10,972 bases of DNA from Candidatus Pelagibacter sp. Lineage in GTDB: Bacteria; Pseudomonadota; Alphaproteobacteria; Pelagibacterales; Pelagibacteraceae. A model generated the notes under the pieces. The model was not told where the DNA came from, did no database searches, and saw only the letters and a list, made by a program, of their open reading frames with translations. Within the stretch, counting starts at the first letter, position 1; every line of letters starts with the position of its first letter. A program made the translations under genes and the position numbers. Of this stretch, positions 5,579-10,972 are shown in pieces. The stretch covers positions 6,574 through 17,545 of the forward strand of contig PAFP01000041.1 in assembly GCA_002704185.1 (NCBI GenBank), given 5' to 3'.

Positions 5579-6421
5579 TTATTTAGAGTATCTGTATGAG
5601 GATGCTGGATAAATTCCTAGAATATCTAATTTTTCTGTTTGTTTTTTTAAATCATTAAGTGAATCTGAAATTTTTTTGTCATTTATATGACCCTCAATAT
5701 CTACATAAAAAATTGCTTGTACAAAAGAATTATCAAGGGAGAAACTTTCTAATTTAGTTAAATTAACTGAGTTTTTAGCAAAACCCTCGAGACATTTATA
5801 TAAAGCACCCGGTATTGACTTTAACTTGAATATACACGTTGTAATATAATTCTTATTCGTTTCATAACTTGTAAAATTACTTTCATAATCCATAACTAAA
5901 AAACGAGTTGTGTTGCCATCCATATCTTCAAATTTATTATCTAGAATTTTTAATTTATAAATATCTGCTGATAAAGAAGAAGCTATTACAGCAACATTTT
6001 CTTCTGGTTTGTTTGAAAGCAATTTCGCAGATCCTGCTGTATCTGCAGTAATTATAGGTATTAAATTTTTAGAATATATTTTCTTTTGACACTGACTAAT
6101 AGCGTGAGCATGGCTTTTAACATACTTGATATTTGAAATATCTACATTTTGATTTGATATTAAACAATGCTCAATTTTTAAAAAATGTTCTTTAATAATT
6201 TTTGGTTTATATTTAACCAACAATGAATGTACATCAACAACTCTCCCTGCAAGCGAATTTTCTATAGGTATCACAGTGCTTATTTTTCTGTCAGATTCCA
6301 TTAAAGAAAATACGTCTTCGAAAGTTTTACAAGTAATGATGTCTACATCTCTAAAGATTTCTTTTGCAGCTAAGTGTGAGTATGCACCTAGTTCACCTTG
6401 GATAGCAACTTTAGTTTTCAT
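5579..6421 (-). CDS. pheA: Prephenate dehydratase (monofunctional, with ACT domain)
   Basis: Converts prephenate to phenylpyruvate in Phe synthesis. The periplasmic-binding-like catalytic domain starts VAIQGELGAYSHLAA, includes VIPIENSLAGRV (about 50-61), and carries the catalytic TTRF motif at residues 171-174. A C-terminal ACT domain follows (about 195-275) with GALYK at 205-209 and NLTKLES at 220-226. No chorismate mutase domain is fused, unlike E. coli PheA. At the Phe-binding ESRP position this protein has ESFS, so Arg-Pro is missing; I recall similar ESY-type variants in alphaproteobacteria, and feedback control may differ. Length 280 aa is normal. The ATG overlaps the kdsB stop by 4 bp (ATGA), so the two are translationally coupled. 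kdsB-pheA next to cycM is a familiar alphaproteobacterial arrangement. Confidence 0.95.
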   Translation of the reverse strand: MKTKVAIQGELGAYSHLAAKEIFRDVDIITCKTFEDVFSLMESDRKISTVIPIENSLAGRVVDVHSLLVKYKPKIIKEHFLKIEHCLISNQNVDISNIKYVKSHAHAISQCQKKIYSKNLIPIITADTAGSAKLLSNKPEENVAVIASSLSADIYKLKILDNKFEDMDGNTTRFLVMDYESNFTSYETNKNYITTCIFKLKSIPGALYKCLEGFAKNSVNLTKLESFSLDNSFVQAIFYVDIEGHINDKKISDSLNDLKKQTEKLDILGIYPASSYRYSK

Positions 6422-7143
6422 TTTAATGTCTTTCTTATTTTAATAATATCCTCATTTGTGTCCACACTTATTGGATTATCTTTTGTAAGACCAACTTTTA
6501 TGTTAATATTATTATCAATTAACCTCATTTGTTCAAGGCTTCGATCTATCTCATTATGCGTTTTATTAAACAATATAAATTTTTTTAAAGTTTTAACTCT
6601 ATATGCGTAGATTCCAATATGGTGATAGATATTGCCTTTTGTATTATAGAGGTATCTGAAAAAATCAGTAGCATCAGAAAATTCATTAAAATTTATTTTT
6701 TCTTTGGTTTGTACTTTTACTACGTTTTTTTTTTTCATATCATTATTAGATAATAAGCTAGACAATGTACTAACTTCTATGTCTGGATTTTTGACCATAT
6801 AATTATTTAACAATTCTATAATTTTTGGAGAGATATTAGGCATGTCTCCTTGAAGATTAATTACTATATCATATTTGTGTTTAATTAGTGTTAAAGCCTC
6901 ATATATTCTATCTGTTCCATTTAAATGATCATGGCTTGTTATAATTACTTTGCCATAATGATTATATACTGCTTTTTCTATTTCAACGTCGGGAGTTGTT
7001 ACAAAGATATTTTTAATATTAGTGGATTGAGCTCTCTTTAAAACATGCACTATCATTGGCATGCCACCGATATCTAAAAGGGGTTTATTAGGCAATCTTT
7101 TCGCCTTTAAACGACTAGGAATAATAATAACTGTATTTTTCAT
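6418..7143 (-). CDS. kdsB: 3-deoxy-manno-octulosonate cytidylyltransferase (CMP-Kdo synthetase)
   Basis: Activates Kdo with CTP to make CMP-Kdo for the LPS inner core, in the cytosol. The nucleotidyltransferase signature IIPSRLKAKRLPNKPL is at residues 7-22, followed by GGMPMIVHVLKRA, NGTDRIYEAL (74-83), the metal/CTP site NLQGDMP (95-101), HIGIYAYR, and the C-terminal SVDTNED (226-232) containing the second metal-binding Asp228. Length 241 aa is normal. It is the first minus-strand gene after a 76-bp divergent gap shared with cycM, so a promoter for the whole run is expected there. An A11 run on the coding strand (+ strand T11 at 6725-6735) encodes MKKK in the middle of the gene. It proves an LPS-bearing envelope if expressed. 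Confidence 0.95.
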   Translation of the reverse strand: MKNTVIIIPSRLKAKRLPNKPLLDIGGMPMIVHVLKRAQSTNIKNIFVTTPDVEIEKAVYNHYGKVIITSHDHLNGTDRIYEALTLIKHKYDIVINLQGDMPNISPKIIELLNNYMVKNPDIEVSTLSSLLSNNDMKKKNVVKVQTKEKINFNEFSDATDFFRYLYNTKGNIYHHIGIYAYRVKTLKKFILFNKTHNEIDRSLEQMRLIDNNINIKVGLTKDNPISVDTNEDIIKIRKTLK

Positions 7144-7219
7144 ATTTATTTAGTGCGACATCAATATCTTTAATTTATACTCTTAAATGTTAATGAAATA
7201 ATATAAGAATTAAAATTAA
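7144..7219. promoter_or_regulatory. Divergent promoter region between kdsB and cycM
   Basis: This 76-bp very AT-rich gap separates two divergent genes, so it must hold both 5' regions unless transcription reads in from elsewhere. For cycM a -10-like TATACT lies at 7176-7181, with a weak -35-like GCGACA at 7155-7160 (15-nt spacer, shorter than usual). No convincing pair was found for kdsB. No operator-like palindrome was seen. Confidence 0.35.
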
Positions 7220-7765
7220 ATGGATAGTTTTGAATTCAATAAAATCGCTGCCGCAGTACTAATAACTGCGCTGTTACTGATAGGAATTAAGGAAATCGGG
7301 AATAGTATATTTAAAACTGAAAAATTAGAAAAATCTGCATATAAAGTAGAGGGATTAGAAAAAACTACTAAAAGTGAAATAGGTGAACCAAAAAAAATAG
7401 AATTAACATTAAAACCAATTGCTCCGCTGTTAGCAACTGCGAATATTGATGAAGGAAAAAAAATATTCAAAAAGTGTGCTGCATGTCATAGCATAGAACA
7501 AGGAGGAAAGAATAAAATTGGACCTGCGCTGTGGAGCGTAGTAGATCGTAAGGTTGGTTCAGTAGAAGGTTTTAAATATTCAAATGCATTAAAAAATTAT
7601 AATAAAAATTGGACACACGAAGAATTAAATGGTTTCTTACATAAACCTTTAAAATACATTAAAGGAACGAAAATGGCTTTTGCAGGTCTAAGAAAAGATT
7701 CTGATAGAGCAAATATTATCGCTTATCTAAATAGCATGGGCTCAAATCCAAAACCTTTAAAATAA
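7220..7765 (+). CDS. cycM: Membrane-anchored class I cytochrome c (CycM-type)
   Basis: Electron carrier, probably between the cytochrome bc1 complex and a terminal oxidase, tethered to the inner membrane with its haem domain in the periplasm. Residues about 9-23 (IAAAVLITALLLIGI) form one N-terminal hydrophobic segment that acts as an uncleaved anchor. A Lys/Glu-rich linker of about 45 residues follows, then the c-type domain with haem motif CAACH at 86-90, the GPALW segment, and the distal ligand Met152 in GTKMAF. Length 181 aa fits the CycM/cytochrome c552 group. The position divergent from kdsB-pheA is the arrangement I know from alphaproteobacteria and supports the name. No strong ribosome site; ATG at 7220 is the first in frame. 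A soluble c2 is less likely because the anchor lacks a cleavage site. Confidence 0.9.
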   Translation: MDSFEFNKIAAAVLITALLLIGIKEIGNSIFKTEKLEKSAYKVEGLEKTTKSEIGEPKKIELTLKPIAPLLATANIDEGKKIFKKCAACHSIEQGGKNKIGPALWSVVDRKVGSVEGFKYSNALKNYNKNWTHEELNGFLHKPLKYIKGTKMAFAGLRKDSDRANIIAYLNSMGSNPKPLK

Positions 7766-7790
7766 TTTTGTTTTTTAAGATTATAATTTA

Positions 7791-9257
7791 ATGAAAAGTC
7801 AGATAAAACATTTTATCGATAAAAAATCTTTAAGAATGTTTGCCTTAGGTTTTTCTGCGGGCTTACCAATACTTTTAGTATTTTCAACATTATCTGTGTG
7901 GTTAACAAAAGCTGATATTGAAAGAAGTACAATTACTCTTTTTAGCTGGGTAGGGTTTGCTTACTCCTTCAAATTTTTATGGTCTCCGATCGTTGACCAC
8001 CTACAATTACCTATGTCAAAATATTTTGGTCATAGAAAAACATGGCTACTATTATCGCAAATAATGCTGATTTTATCTATACTACTTGCATCTTTGTCCG
8101 ATCCAAAAATAAGTTTAATGTTCATGGTAATTTCATTTATCTTGATTGCATTTTCGAGTGCTACTCAAGATATTACTATTGATGCTTTTAGAATTGAGTC
8201 TGTAAAACAAAGTTTACAAGGTGTAATGTCTTCAATGTACTTAGGTGGATATAGAATCGCGATGATATTTTCTGGTGCAGGCAGCTTGTGGTTAGTTTCA
8301 AAGTTATCAGGAGAAACCTATGATTTACAAAGTTGGCAACTAGTTTATAAGATTATGGCAGTTCTAATGATAGTAGGTTTGCTTGCTACTCTATTTTCTG
8401 ATGAACCTAACATAAAAAGAAAAAAAATAGGAAATCATTTCGAACAATTAAAATTTATAGTAATAATTATAATATCAATATTTATTTTTTTTTCTATTTT
8501 ACTGAACTTACCTAAATTAATTTTTGAAACAAAATTCATGTCTTTTGGATATAATTTACTTAAAATTTTAATATCGTTCATCGCATTATTAGCATCATTA
8601 AAATTAATTTCTAAATTTGGCTTAATTAATAATAAGAAAACTACAATTGTTTACATTAAACCAATGTTAGATTTTATAAATCGATATAAAAAACTAGCTT
8701 TAATTATTTTATTATTAATATCAATTTATAGAATTTCAGACATTGTTATGGGAGTGATGGCTAATATTTTCTACGTAGAAAAAGGATATACCCTAAATGA
8801 TATAGCATTTTATTCAAAATTTGTTGGCTTAATAGCTACAATTACAGGTGGAGTTATTGGAGGATTGTGTTCAATGCGGTTTGGATCTTTAAAAGCATTA
8901 CTTTTTGGATCAATTATTGCTGCTATCACCAATCTATTGTTTGCATATTTAGCTATAAGTGAAAATAACATATTTTTACTCGCCTCCATAATTATAGCTG
9001 ATAATTTGGCTAGTGGATTTGCCGGTGCTGCCTTTATTGTTTATCTATCCTCTTTAACATCTATAAAATTTACGGCTACACAATATGCTTTATTTAGTTC
9101 TTTAATGCTTTTTTTTCCTAAATTAATTGCTGGATATTCTGGTGCAATTGTGGATATTTATGGATACGCTAATTTTTTCATAATTTCTGCTATTTTAGGT
9201 TTACCAGTAATATTTTTAATACTTTTTTTGGATAAATTTGGTATTTATCGAAAATGA
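7791..9257 (+). CDS. ampG: AmpG-family MFS permease (muropeptide transporter-like)
   Basis: Inner-membrane major facilitator protein. AmpG imports anhydro-muropeptides (GlcNAc-1,6-anhydro-MurNAc peptides) for cell-wall recycling. Family marks: an N-terminal FALGFSAGLPILLVFSTLSVW helix (about residues 17-37), FLWSPIVDHL, the GHRKTWLLLSQ loop after the second helix, SSATQDITIDAFRIE (about 125-139), and in the C-terminal half SDIVMGVMANIFYVEKGY, LSSLTSIKFTATQYALFSSL and GYANFF. The 488 aa hold about 12-14 hydrophobic segments, with two extra ones in the middle (about 221-270) as in AmpG. Starts 25 nt after cycM with no clear ribosome site. No ampD, nagZ or beta-lactamase gene is visible nearby, so the recycling role rests on family resemblance alone. 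AmpG family membership is firm; substrate is inferred. Confidence 0.85.
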   Translation: MKSQIKHFIDKKSLRMFALGFSAGLPILLVFSTLSVWLTKADIERSTITLFSWVGFAYSFKFLWSPIVDHLQLPMSKYFGHRKTWLLLSQIMLILSILLASLSDPKISLMFMVISFILIAFSSATQDITIDAFRIESVKQSLQGVMSSMYLGGYRIAMIFSGAGSLWLVSKLSGETYDLQSWQLVYKIMAVLMIVGLLATLFSDEPNIKRKKIGNHFEQLKFIVIIIISIFIFFSILLNLPKLIFETKFMSFGYNLLKILISFIALLASLKLISKFGLINNKKTTIVYIKPMLDFINRYKKLALIILLLISIYRISDIVMGVMANIFYVEKGYTLNDIAFYSKFVGLIATITGGVIGGLCSMRFGSLKALLFGSIIAAITNLLFAYLAISENNIFLLASIIIADNLASGFAGAAFIVYLSSLTSIKFTATQYALFSSLMLFFPKLIAGYSGAIVDIYGYANFFIISAILGLPVIFLILFLDKFGIYRK

Positions 9258-9284
9258 TATTTTACATATTGTTATCTGAATGTT

Positions 9285-9289
9285 AGAGG
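9285..9289 (+). promoter_or_regulatory. Ribosome binding site of the EF-hand gene
   Basis: AGAGG lies 7 nt before the ATG at 9297, in the 39-nt gap after the AmpG-like gene. It is one of the few clear ribosome sites on the plus strand here and supports this start. Confidence 0.55.
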
Positions 9290-9296
9290 TTTTTAA

Positions 9297-9611
9297 ATGA
9301 GAATTTATTTAATACTATTTTTATTTATATTTTTATTGACTTCAGAGTCTAAAGCAAAAAACCATAACACAACAATAACAAAAAAAGAATTTTTAGATAG
9401 CCAAATGAAAATTTTGGAAGCAAGATTTAATGCAGTTGACACAAACAAAGATGGAAAAATTACTCCTGAGGAAAAGAAGAAATTTGCTGAAAAAATTAAC
9501 AAACAAAGGTTAGCCTTGCTTAAAAAAATAGATACAAATAAAGACGGTAAAATTTCAAAAGAAGAGGAAAAGGCTTACATTGAAAAAAATAAGAATAAAG
9601 TTAAAAAATAA
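9297..9611 (+). CDS. Small secreted protein with two EF-hand calcium-binding loops
   Basis: Likely periplasmic or secreted calcium-binding protein of unknown role. Residues 1-20 look like a Sec signal peptide (MRIY, hydrophobic LILFLFIFLL, then SKA with probable cleavage after Ala20). Two canonical 12-residue EF loops follow: DTNKDGKITPEE at 48-59 and DTNKDGKISKEE at 79-90, each with Asp/Asn/Asp at positions 1, 3 and 5 and Glu at 12. The 104-aa protein is rich in Lys and Glu, and the two hands are near-copies, suggesting a tandem duplication. Its ribosome site is good. It follows the AmpG-like gene by 39 nt, possibly in one transcript, and its last 11 bp overlap the convergent TSUP gene. A calcium buffer or a regulatory partner is possible, but nothing in the sequence names a target. 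Confidence 0.85.
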   Translation: MRIYLILFLFIFLLTSESKAKNHNTTITKKEFLDSQMKILEARFNAVDTNKDGKITPEEKKKFAEKINKQRLALLKKIDTNKDGKISKEEEKAYIEKNKNKVKK

Positions 9612-10359
9612 TCTTAAGTATTATTATAATCCCCATGATTAATAACATAAAATTAAATAATATCTTAAAAAATTTCTCTGTTATCCTTTTTCTTAAGTAA
9701 CTACCTATAAACAATCCAAAAAAAATAGGTACGATTGAGTATAGTGAAAAATATAACACATTTAAGGTAATCATTTTAAATGTTGAAAATAAAGTAAATT
9801 GCATAATTGAGAAAAAAAAGAAAAGAATGCCCATAAATTGAATGGTTTTTTCTTTTGTATAATTTAATGATTGCATCAATAAAACAAGCGGCATTGTATA
9901 AATAGAAGTAATACCAGTTACGATACCAGTTAATGAGCCTATCCAAAATTGATTAAATAAACTTTTAGGATTTGTAATTTTGTACGTCCGATATAAAAGT
10001 GATATCATAGAATTTATTATTAATATTATACCTAAAATAAACAAGATTATCCAAGACTCGAAATAAAGTAAGATAAAAAATCCTGGAATAATCGATAAAA
10101 CGGCTATCGAGATAGAATATTTATTATCATTCATAATGCTCTTAAAAAATTTTCCATCAATCATTTGATAAAAATTTGTTAAAATCACGGGAAGTAAAAC
10201 TATTGCTATACTTTGCTTAATATCTAAGATGAAACTAAGTAAAGTCAAAGATACAGTCGGTAAGCCTACACCAATTACCCCTTTAACTAATCCAGCTAAC
10301 GAAAAGACTAGAAAAATAGAGACTAATAAATTTAAATCTAAATATTGTAAACTTTGCAT
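9601..10359 (-). CDS. TSUP (TauE/SafE, DUF81) family membrane permease
   Basis: Polytopic inner-membrane protein of the sulfite/sulfonate/organic-anion exporter family (TSUP). The first membrane segment contains LAGLVKGVIGVGLPTVSLTLLS (residues about 20-41, shown here in two parts: a Gly-rich GVIGVGLP turn and its flanking helices), the hallmark of the family; the repeat-related second half has FWIGSLTGIVTGITSIYTMPLVLL near 137-160. About seven or eight hydrophobic stretches cover the 252 aa, the usual length. The ATG at 10359 is divergent from the zinc-ribbon gene across 43 bp, and the 3' end overlaps the EF-hand gene by 11 bp in a convergent, terminator-less junction. The family transports many different substrates, and no sulfur gene lies near, so the substrate cannot be given. 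Confidence 0.85.
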   Translation of the reverse strand: MQSLQYLDLNLLVSIFLVFSLAGLVKGVIGVGLPTVSLTLLSFILDIKQSIAIVLLPVILTNFYQMIDGKFFKSIMNDNKYSISIAVLSIIPGFFILLYFESWIILFILGIILIINSMISLLYRTYKITNPKSLFNQFWIGSLTGIVTGITSIYTMPLVLLMQSLNYTKEKTIQFMGILFFFFSIMQFTLFSTFKMITLNVLYFSLYSIVPIFFGLFIGSYLRKRITEKFFKILFNFMLLIMGIIIILKIIF

Positions 10360-10369
10360 TTAGATACTA

Positions 10370-10398
10370 TTACAATTAAATATACAAAGTTCTATAAA
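10370..10398 (+). promoter_or_regulatory. Sigma70-like promoter for the zinc-ribbon gene
   Basis: TTACAA at 10370-10375 and TATAAA at 10393-10398 are separated by 17 nt, the optimal spacing. The ATG at 10403 starts only 4 nt after the -10 box, so a transcript beginning here would have almost no leader or none. AT-rich DNA gives such matches by chance, so confidence is low. Confidence 0.35.
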
Positions 10399-10402
10399 AA
10401 TT

Positions 10403-10807
10403 ATGATATTAACGTGTGAGTGTGGATCTAGATTTGAAATTCCAAGTAGCAAAATACCAAAAAAAGGAATAACTGTTAAATGTTCAGTTTGCGGTAAAGA
10501 ATGGTTTCAGCAATTTATTGATGACAAAAATGAAAATAAGTCATTTGATACAATTGATCCATCAAAAATGAAAAATAAAATTTCTCTTAAAACAAAGTAT
10601 AAGAGTAACTTTTTTGGAAATTTTTTTATTTTTATTCTTTTTATAGCTTTTTTGGTATTTATGATGATTTTTTTTAAAGAACATATACTCATTTCATTTC
10701 CAAAATTAGATAACTTTTACTTAACTCTTGAAATAATGAGTGAAATAATATTTGTAAACATCAGATATTTCATGGAAATAATAGCTAGTGTTTTCAAAAA
10801 TATTTAA
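10403..10807 (+). CDS. Zinc-ribbon (MJ0042-type) single-pass membrane protein
   Basis: Function unknown. The N-terminus is a short zinc ribbon of the MJ0042/zinc_ribbon_4 kind common at the start of alphaproteobacterial proteins: Cys5, Cys7, then Cys27 and Cys30 followed by GKEWFQ. The first pair is C-x-C (TCECGS) rather than the usual C-x2-C. A charged linker (about 38-68) leads to one strong membrane segment (about 70-91), and then a 40-residue tail beginning FKEHILISFPKLDNFY, which has the Trp/Pro-plus-Tyr pattern of these proteins after the membrane segment. The ribbon is predicted on the cytosolic side. At 134 aa it is near the minimal size of this group. The downstream transporter start overlaps its last 20 bp, suggesting co-expression. 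Homologues often sit beside ftsE/ftsX; here they do not. Confidence 0.75.
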   Translation: MILTCECGSRFEIPSSKIPKKGITVKCSVCGKEWFQQFIDDKNENKSFDTIDPSKMKNKISLKTKYKSNFFGNFFIFILFIAFLVFMMIFFKEHILISFPKLDNFYLTLEIMSEIIFVNIRYFMEIIASVFKNI

Positions 10808-10972
10808 CAAAAATATAACTAACTTAAATAATTCCAGCTTTAAGATAACTTATATTCCACCATTATTAATATATTTGGCAGCAGGATGTTCTGGCATCAC
10901 AAATATAGTAAGTACTTTTTATGTAAAAGAATATTTAAATCTTTCAGCAAGTTTCTTAGCGGCATTGGGATT
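10788..10972 (+). CDS. MFS/BT1-like transporter, N-terminal fragment (runs off window)
   Basis: An open frame of about 61 codons continues to the window edge. The only upstream start between the in-frame TAG at 10782 and the conserved part is the GTG at 10788, with GGAAA 9 nt upstream as a modest ribosome site, so the protein would begin MFSKIFNKNITNLNNSSFK. The first membrane segment follows (ITYIPPLLIYLAAGCSGI), then STFYVKEYLNLSASFLAALG. This resembles the start of folate/biopterin (BT1) or related MFS transporters, in which a helix is followed by a 'YVKE-L-LS-A-L' loop. The start overlaps the zinc-ribbon gene by 20 bp. Membrane transporter is well supported; the BT1 family is a recollection from pattern and needs the rest of the gene. 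Confidence 0.6.
   Translation, partial: MFSKIFNKNITNLNNSSFKITYIPPLLIYLAAGCSGITNIVSTFYVKEYLNLSASFLAALG

Noticed and set aside
6398..6610. Hydrophobic plus-strand frame opposite kdsB and pheA.
   Set aside because: The hydrophobicity comes from reading the complement of Lys/Asn-rich codons; it spans two confirmed genes.
7216..7470. Minus-strand frame opposite cycM.
   Set aside because: It covers the anchor and linker of a clear cytochrome c gene and resembles nothing known.
7766..7790. Terminator after cycM (T-rich stretch).
   Set aside because: There is a T run but no GC-containing stem before it; readthrough into the AmpG-like gene is more likely.
9305..9502. Minus-strand frame opposite the EF-hand gene.
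   Set aside because: Antisense shadow of a gene with a signal peptide and two canonical EF loops.
9595..9640. Bidirectional terminator at the EF-hand/TSUP convergent junction.
   Set aside because: No stem of useful stability is seen; the two genes overlap and the DNA is only AT-rich.
10507..10692. Minus-strand Lys-rich frame opposite the zinc-ribbon gene.
   Set aside because: Complement of Phe/Lys-rich codons of a supported gene; no start signal or domain.
1..10972. CRISPR arrays, tRNA genes, insertion sequences, phage or defence modules.
   Set aside because: I saw no spaced direct repeats, tRNA cloverleaf, transposase or integrase motif, or recognised defence gene on reading both strands by eye.

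Overview
The window looks like a piece of chromosome from an AT-rich, tightly packed alphaproteobacterium using the standard stop codons (kdsB and the AmpG-like gene end in TGA). The lineage is inferred from gene order (cycM-type membrane cytochrome c divergent from kdsB-pheA; ffs-dnaX-ebfC-recR; def-fmt-truA) and from sequence style: the RecR C-terminus, the membrane-anchored cytochrome c, the AmpG family member and the short zinc-ribbon/membrane protein. KdsB shows a Kdo-containing LPS and so a Gram-negative envelope. A marine, genome-streamlined relative is plausible from the base composition and tiny intergenic gaps, but that is inference.

Region 1 (1-7143, minus strand) is one co-directional run. 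In transcription order it is kdsB (Kdo activation for LPS), pheA (prephenate dehydratase), the small SRP RNA gene ffs, dnaX (clamp-loader subunit), ebfC/ybaB, recR, def, fmt, truA and an acetoacetyl-CoA synthetase cut by the window edge. Junctions are overlaps or gaps of a few bases, except the roughly 50-nt pheA-ffs gap and 12 nt between ffs and dnaX. No factor-independent terminator is visible, so the run may be one or two long transcripts joining LPS and Phe synthesis, protein targeting, replication and repair, N-terminal formyl-Met handling, tRNA modification and ketone-body or polyhydroxybutyrate carbon use.

Region 2 (7144-10972) starts at a 76-bp divergent gap. On the plus strand come cycM (membrane-anchored cytochrome c), an AmpG-family permease and a small secreted two-EF-hand protein. 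A TSUP (TauE/SafE) membrane protein on the minus strand converges on the EF-hand gene with an 11-bp overlap. A further plus-strand pair follows: a zinc-ribbon/one-TM protein and the beginning of an MFS/BT1-like transporter.

No phage, transposon, CRISPR, toxin-antitoxin or defence module is visible, and I did not find a wholly new system. The most interesting points are: (i) in dnaX, an A8 tract just past the clamp-loader core where either frame change stops within eight codons, followed by a perfect 10-bp inverted repeat, a candidate site for a gamma-like short product; (ii) ffs folding right up to the dnaX start codon with a GAAA tetraloop; (iii) three zinc-site proteins (DnaX, RecR, the zinc-ribbon protein) with non-standard Cys spacing. 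No stretch over 300 bases lacks a gene.
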